A stretch of 7,784 bases of DNA. Source: an uncultured Oscillospiraceae bacterium. Lineage in GTDB: Bacteria; Bacillota; Clostridia; Oscillospirales; Oscillospiraceae. Each line of letters opens with the position of its first letter. Within the stretch, counting starts at the first letter, position 1. The stretch is from positions 1 through 7,784 of the forward strand of contig CAKTHW010000075.1 of NCBI GenBank assembly GCA_934565425.1. Direction: 5' to 3'. A program made the translations under genes and the position numbers. This document shows, in pieces, positions 4,954 to 7,784 of this stretch. The notes below the pieces were generated by a model. The model saw only the letters and a program-made list of their open reading frames with translations, had not been told where the DNA came from and did no database searches.

Positions 4954-6285
4954 ATGAATGTGAAAAACGTAGAAAAACTGGAACACAGCATGGTCCGAGT
5001 GACCATCGAGATCGAAGCGGACGAATTTGACGCTGCTGTTGAATCTGTTTACCGTAAGATGAAGAACCAGCTCAACGTCCCCGGTTTCCGGAAGGGCAAG
5101 GCTCCCAGAAAGCTGGTCGAAAAGATGTATGGCGCCAACCTGTTCTATGAAGATGCCGTCAACGAGATCTGCCCCAAGGCAGTGGAGGACGCAGTGGATC
5201 AGGAGAACCTGGAGATCGTCGGCTATCCCGAAATGCACGTGGAATCTGTCGGCCCCGAAGGCGTCATCGTCAATGCTGACATCGCCGTCAAGCCCGAAGT
5301 CACCGTCGAGAACTACAAGGGCATCGTCGCTCCCTACAAGGACGTCGAAGTGACCGACCACGACGTGGACGTGGCTATGACTCCCTATATCAACCGCGCA
5401 AAGACCACCGTCGAAGTGGATCGCGAAGCTGCTAAGGACGACACCGTCGTCATCGACTTCGTCGGCTACAAGAACGGCAAGGAATTCAAGGGCGGCAAGG
5501 CTGAAGATTATGAGCTGAAGCTGGGCTCCAACTCCTTCATCCCCGGTTTCGAAGATGGCCTGATCGGCACCAAGGCCGGCGACGAGAAGGAACTGGATCT
5601 GACCTTCCCCACCAACTATGGTCAGAAGGAACTGGCTGGCGCTCCCGTGGTCTTCAAGGTGAAGGTCAAGGCAGTCAAGGCCGTTCAGGATCCCGTGCTG
5701 GACGACGAATTTGCCAAGGACGTCAGCGAATTTGACACCCTGGAAGCCCTGCGCGATCACCTGCGCGAAGAGTGCAAGAAGGATCAGGAAGAGCGCGCTC
5801 AGAAGGAATTCGAGTATCACGTGCTGGAGAAGCTGGTGGAACAGACTGAGTTCGACATCCCGGACGCAATGGTGACCTATGAGAGAGACAGAATGCTCCA
5901 GGAATACAACAGCAACTTCGCAGGCAGCGGCATGAGCCTGGAGCAGTACATCTCCATGACCGGCGCTACCGTCCAGCAGTTCCTGGATTCCCTGCGTGAA
6001 GACGCCCTGCTGAACATCAAGAAGGGCCTGGTGCTGGACGCCATCGCAAAGCAGGAGAACATCGAAGTCACCTCCGAAGACGTGGATGCTTACGCAACCA
6101 AGCTGGGCGAAGGCTACGGCATGAGCCTGACCGAGATCAAGTCCGCAGTGCCCACCGACAGCCTGGAGAATGGCGCACGGGTGGATAAGGCAGCTAAGAT
6201 CCTGTACGCAGCAGCCGTCCATGGCCCTGCCGAAGAGGAAAAGAAGGAAGAAGCTGCTGAAAAGACTGAGGACGCAGCAGAATAA
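4954..6285 (+). CDS. tig: Trigger factor (ribosome-associated chaperone and prolyl isomerase)
   Basis: Trigger factor binds ribosomal protein L23 (uL23) at the exit tunnel and shields nascent chains. The 443-residue length is normal. The ribosome-binding domain covers about residues 1-115 and contains the signature GFRKGKAP (44-51). The FKBP-type peptidyl-prolyl isomerase domain covers about 160-242 (VVIDFVGYKNGK, FIPGFEDGL and LTFPTNY visible). The C-terminal helical chaperone domain runs from about 243 to 424. The end is a Glu/Lys/Ala-rich tail (425-443), which is probably disordered. ATG at 4954 follows AGGAGG at 4939-4944 with 9-nt spacing, an excellent site. Codon use is strongly biased (AAG, GGC, GTC, AAC preferred), consistent with high expression. 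Its own promoter lies just upstream. The next genes are clpP and clpX, the classic tig-clpP-clpX order, and no terminator is seen between tig and clpP. Confidence 0.97.
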   Translation: MNVKNVEKLEHSMVRVTIEIEADEFDAAVESVYRKMKNQLNVPGFRKGKAPRKLVEKMYGANLFYEDAVNEICPKAVEDAVDQENLEIVGYPEMHVESVGPEGVIVNADIAVKPEVTVENYKGIVAPYKDVEVTDHDVDVAMTPYINRAKTTVEVDREAAKDDTVVIDFVGYKNGKEFKGGKAEDYELKLGSNSFIPGFEDGLIGTKAGDEKELDLTFPTNYGQKELAGAPVVFKVKVKAVKAVQDPVLDDEFAKDVSEFDTLEALRDHLREECKKDQEERAQKEFEYHVLEKLVEQTEFDIPDAMVTYERDRMLQEYNSNFAGSGMSLEQYISMTGATVQQFLDSLREDALLNIKKGLVLDAIAKQENIEVTSEDVDAYATKLGEGYGMSLTEIKSAVPTDSLENGARVDKAAKILYAAAVHGPAEEEKKEEAAEKTEDAAE

Positions 6286-6297
6286 GCATCCTTGCAG

Positions 6298-6303
6298 TAT
6301 AAA
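6298..6303 (+). promoter_or_regulatory. Weak -10-like element before clpP
   Basis: TATAAA at 6298-6303 matches the -10 consensus at 5 of 6 positions in an otherwise GC-rich region. No acceptable -35 hexamer lies 16-18 bp upstream (that segment is inside the tig tail), and the upstream TG is not at the extended -10 distance. It might allow clpP transcription apart from tig, but read-through from the tig promoter is at least as likely. Nothing else notable is seen in the 85-nt gap apart from the clpP ribosome binding site. Confidence 0.2.
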
Positions 6304-6370
6304 ACCTTTGGGCGTTGGATACGATGAGTGAGCGCAACTTTTATCTCAAGCAAAACAAAGGAGTTTCATT

Positions 6371-6952
6371 ATGAGTTTAGTACCGTATGTAGTGGAACAG
6401 ACCAATCGTGGCGAACGTTCGTATGACATCTTCTCCCGACTGCTGAATGACCGTATCATCATTCTCTCCGAGGAGGTCAACGACGCCAACGCCGCCCTGA
6501 TCGTGGCTCAGCTTCTCTACCTGGAAGCCCAGGATCCGGACAAGGACATTCAATTTTACATTAACAGCCCCGGCGGCGCCGTCACCGCAGGGATGGCGAT
6601 CTACGATACCATGCAGTATATCAAGGCGGACGTGTCCACCATCTGCATCGGCATGGCAGCCAGCATGGCAGCGTTCCTGCTGGCCGCCGGCGCCGAAGGC
6701 AAGCGTATGGCGCTGCCCAACGCGGAGATCATGATCCATCAGCCGGCTGCCGGCACCCAGGGTAAGGTCACCGATATGGCGATCGACGTGGAGCGGTTCC
6801 TCCGCATCAAGAAGCGCATGAACAAGATCCTGGCGGACAACACCGGCAGAACGGTGGAGGAGATCCAGCAGGATACCGAACGGGATCACTGGTTCACTGC
6901 GGACGAGGCGAAAGAGTACGGCCTGGTTGACCAGGTGATCCATCATCGATAA
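6371..6952 (+). CDS. clpP: ATP-dependent Clp protease proteolytic subunit
   Basis: ClpP forms the 14-subunit barrel peptidase that degrades proteins unfolded by ClpX or other Clp ATPases in the cytoplasm. The 193-residue length is typical. The serine-protease triad is S98 (in GMAASMAAF), H123 (in MIHQP) and D172 (in [12 protein letters not shown]). The oxyanion-loop block [18 protein letters not shown] (65-81 region) and the start [24 protein letters not shown] are canonical; a short propeptide may be removed on maturation. ATG at 6371 is preceded by AAAGGAG at 6357-6363 with 7-nt spacing. It lies 85 nt after tig and 77 nt before clpX, so the three are probably at least partly co-transcribed. 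The handle region reads [13 protein letters not shown] rather than the common HQPLGG-GQ-TD, a substitution that leaves the catalytic residues intact. Confidence 0.98.
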   Translation: MSLVPYVVEQTNRGERSYDIFSRLLNDRIIILSEEVNDANAALIVAQLLYLEAQDPDKDIQFYINSPGGAVTAGMAIYDTMQYIKADVSTICIGMAASMAAFLLAAGAEGKRMALPNAEIMIHQPAAGTQGKVTDMAIDVERFLRIKKRMNKILADNTGRTVEEIQQDTERDHWFTADEAKEYGLVDQVIHHR

Positions 6953-6958
6953 GGAAAC

Positions 6959-7003
6959 AGAGAGAGCGGGGACTGGAACTGGAATCCGGTTTCTGCTCTT
7001 TCT
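6959..7003 (+). other. Imperfect stem-loop between clpP and clpX
   Basis: AGAGAGAGC at 6959-6967 pairs with GCTCTTTCT at 6995-7003, giving nine pairs including one G-U. Inside it, GAACTGG (6976-6982) can pair with CCGGTTTC (6986-6993) around a 3-nt AAT loop, with one bulged base and one G-U. The structure starts 6 nt after the clpP stop and ends 26 nt before the clpX start. Only CTT follows the stem, with no T-run, so it is a poor intrinsic terminator. A processing, stability or attenuation element is possible. Confidence 0.35.
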
Positions 7004-7029
7004 CTTAATGTAAGGATAAGGGATGAACT

Positions 7030-7784
7030 ATGGCAAAGAATGAAGAACGCAGAGCAGTCCGCTGCTCCTTTTGCGGAAAAATGCAGGAACAGGTGAAGCG
7101 CATCATCGCAGGACCCGGATGCTACATTTGTGACGAGTGTGTCGCCCTGTGCAACCGTATCATTGCCGAGGCCCAGGAGACCGATGATCGCTACGCTACG
7201 CCGGAAGTGCAGGAGGAGATCCCCACCCCCAAGGACATCCGTGCCGTCCTGGATCAGTATGTCATCGGCCAGGACGAGGCAAAAGTGGCCCTCTCCGTGG
7301 CTGTCTACAACCACTATAAGCGCATCTTCTTCGGCGGCGGAGACGATGTGGAACTGCAGAAGAGCAATATCCTGCTCCTTGGCCCCACCGGCAGCGGCAA
7401 GACCCTCATCGCCCAGACCCTGGCGCGTATCCTGAAGGTCCCCTTCGCCATCGCCGACGCCACCACGCTGACCGAAGCCGGTTACGTAGGCGACGACGTG
7501 GAGAACATCCTGCTGCGCCTGGTGCAGGCCGCTGATTACGACATTGAGTTGGCTCAGCGGGGCATCATCTACGTGGACGAGATCGACAAGATCGCCCGGA
7601 AGAGCGAGAACACCTCCATCACCCGGGACGTCTCCGGCGAGGGTGTCCAGCAGGCACTGCTGAAGATCTTGGAAGGCACCGTGGCCAACGTGCCCCCCCA
7701 GGGCGGACGCAAGCACCCCCATCAGGAATTTTTGCAGGTGGATACCACCAACATCCTGTTCATCTGCGGCGGCGCCTTCGACGG
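7030..7784 (+). CDS. clpX: ClpX ATP-dependent unfoldase, N-terminal part
   Basis: The frame opens at ATG 7030 and runs off the window after 251 complete codons, so roughly the last two-fifths of a typical ClpX are missing. ClpX is the AAA+ hexamer that recognises, unfolds and threads substrates into ClpP. The N-terminal zinc-binding domain has C12, C15, C34 and C37 in the CSFC...CYICDEC pattern, with an extra cysteine at C31. AAA+ motifs are Walker A GPTGSGKT (118-125), pore loop GYVG (151-154), Walker B IIYVDEID (179-186) and the RKH loop (227-229, in [10 protein letters not shown]). The ribosome binding site is AAGGGA at 7018-7023 with 6-nt spacing. A nearby ATG at 7023 is in another frame and is not used. 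The gene directly follows clpP in the usual order. Everything visible looks intact and functional. Confidence 0.97.
   Translation, partial: MAKNEERRAVRCSFCGKMQEQVKRIIAGPGCYICDECVALCNRIIAEAQETDDRYATPEVQEEIPTPKDIRAVLDQYVIGQDEAKVALSVAVYNHYKRIFFGGGDDVELQKSNILLLGPTGSGKTLIAQTLARILKVPFAIADATTLTEAGYVGDDVENILLRLVQAADYDIELAQRGIIYVDEIDKIARKSENTSITRDVSGEGVQQALLKILEGTVANVPPQGGRKHPHQEFLQVDTTNILFICGGAFD

Noticed and set aside
4804..6222. A 472-codon open frame on the minus strand, antisense to tig
   Set aside because: It mirrors the strong codon bias of tig, has no recognisable domain or sensible amino acid composition, and tig itself is certain.
6943..7722. A 259-codon minus-strand frame opposite clpX
   Set aside because: It lies opposite the conserved ClpX zinc and AAA+ domains and looks like the complement of that coding sequence.
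1..7784. CRISPR array, insertion sequence, tRNA/rRNA or defence genes
   Set aside because: There are no regular spaced repeats, terminal inverted repeats, transposase or RNA-gene signatures; nearly all bases are taken by recognised housekeeping genes.

Overview
The window is a GC-rich, all-plus-strand stretch of bacterial chromosome holding ten protein genes, the first and last cut by the window edges. Gene order (rbgA-rnhB-yraN, then tig-clpP-clpX), strong AGGAGG-type ribosome binding sites and protein wording point to a Gram-positive Clostridia-type host. The most likely source is a gut Oscillospiraceae relative (Flavonifractor/Oscillibacter-like). That placement comes from remembered family sequences, not from a search.

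Region 1 (1-4707) is a tightly packed run. It holds the C-terminus of the ribosome-assembly GTPase RbgA/YlqF, RNase HII (rnhB), a YraN/UPF0102 nuclease-fold protein, an M19 metallo-dipeptidase, threonine synthase (thrC), a calcineurin-like metallophosphoesterase and a small DUF4491 membrane protein. The first four junctions overlap (4-nt GTGA twice, then 20 bp and 13 bp). This suggests one transcript with translational coupling. No internal promoter or terminator is evident.

Region 2 (4708-4953) is the only long gap. It holds a composite stem-loop, a direct repeat, a good extended -10 promoter for tig and a leader with a possible 15-codon upstream ORF. Region 3 (4954-7784) is the protein quality-control cluster: trigger factor, ClpP peptidase and the first 251 residues of ClpX. 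Trigger factor folds nascent chains at the ribosome, and ClpX unfolds substrates and feeds them to ClpP. An imperfect stem-loop sits between clpP and clpX.

Overall this is ordinary housekeeping sequence. I found no mobile element, CRISPR array, RNA gene, defence system or unknown multi-gene system. The points worth a second look are small: the RNase HII motif variant, the structures and uORF around the tig promoter, the clpP-clpX hairpin, and the DUF4491 and phosphoesterase genes of unknown role.
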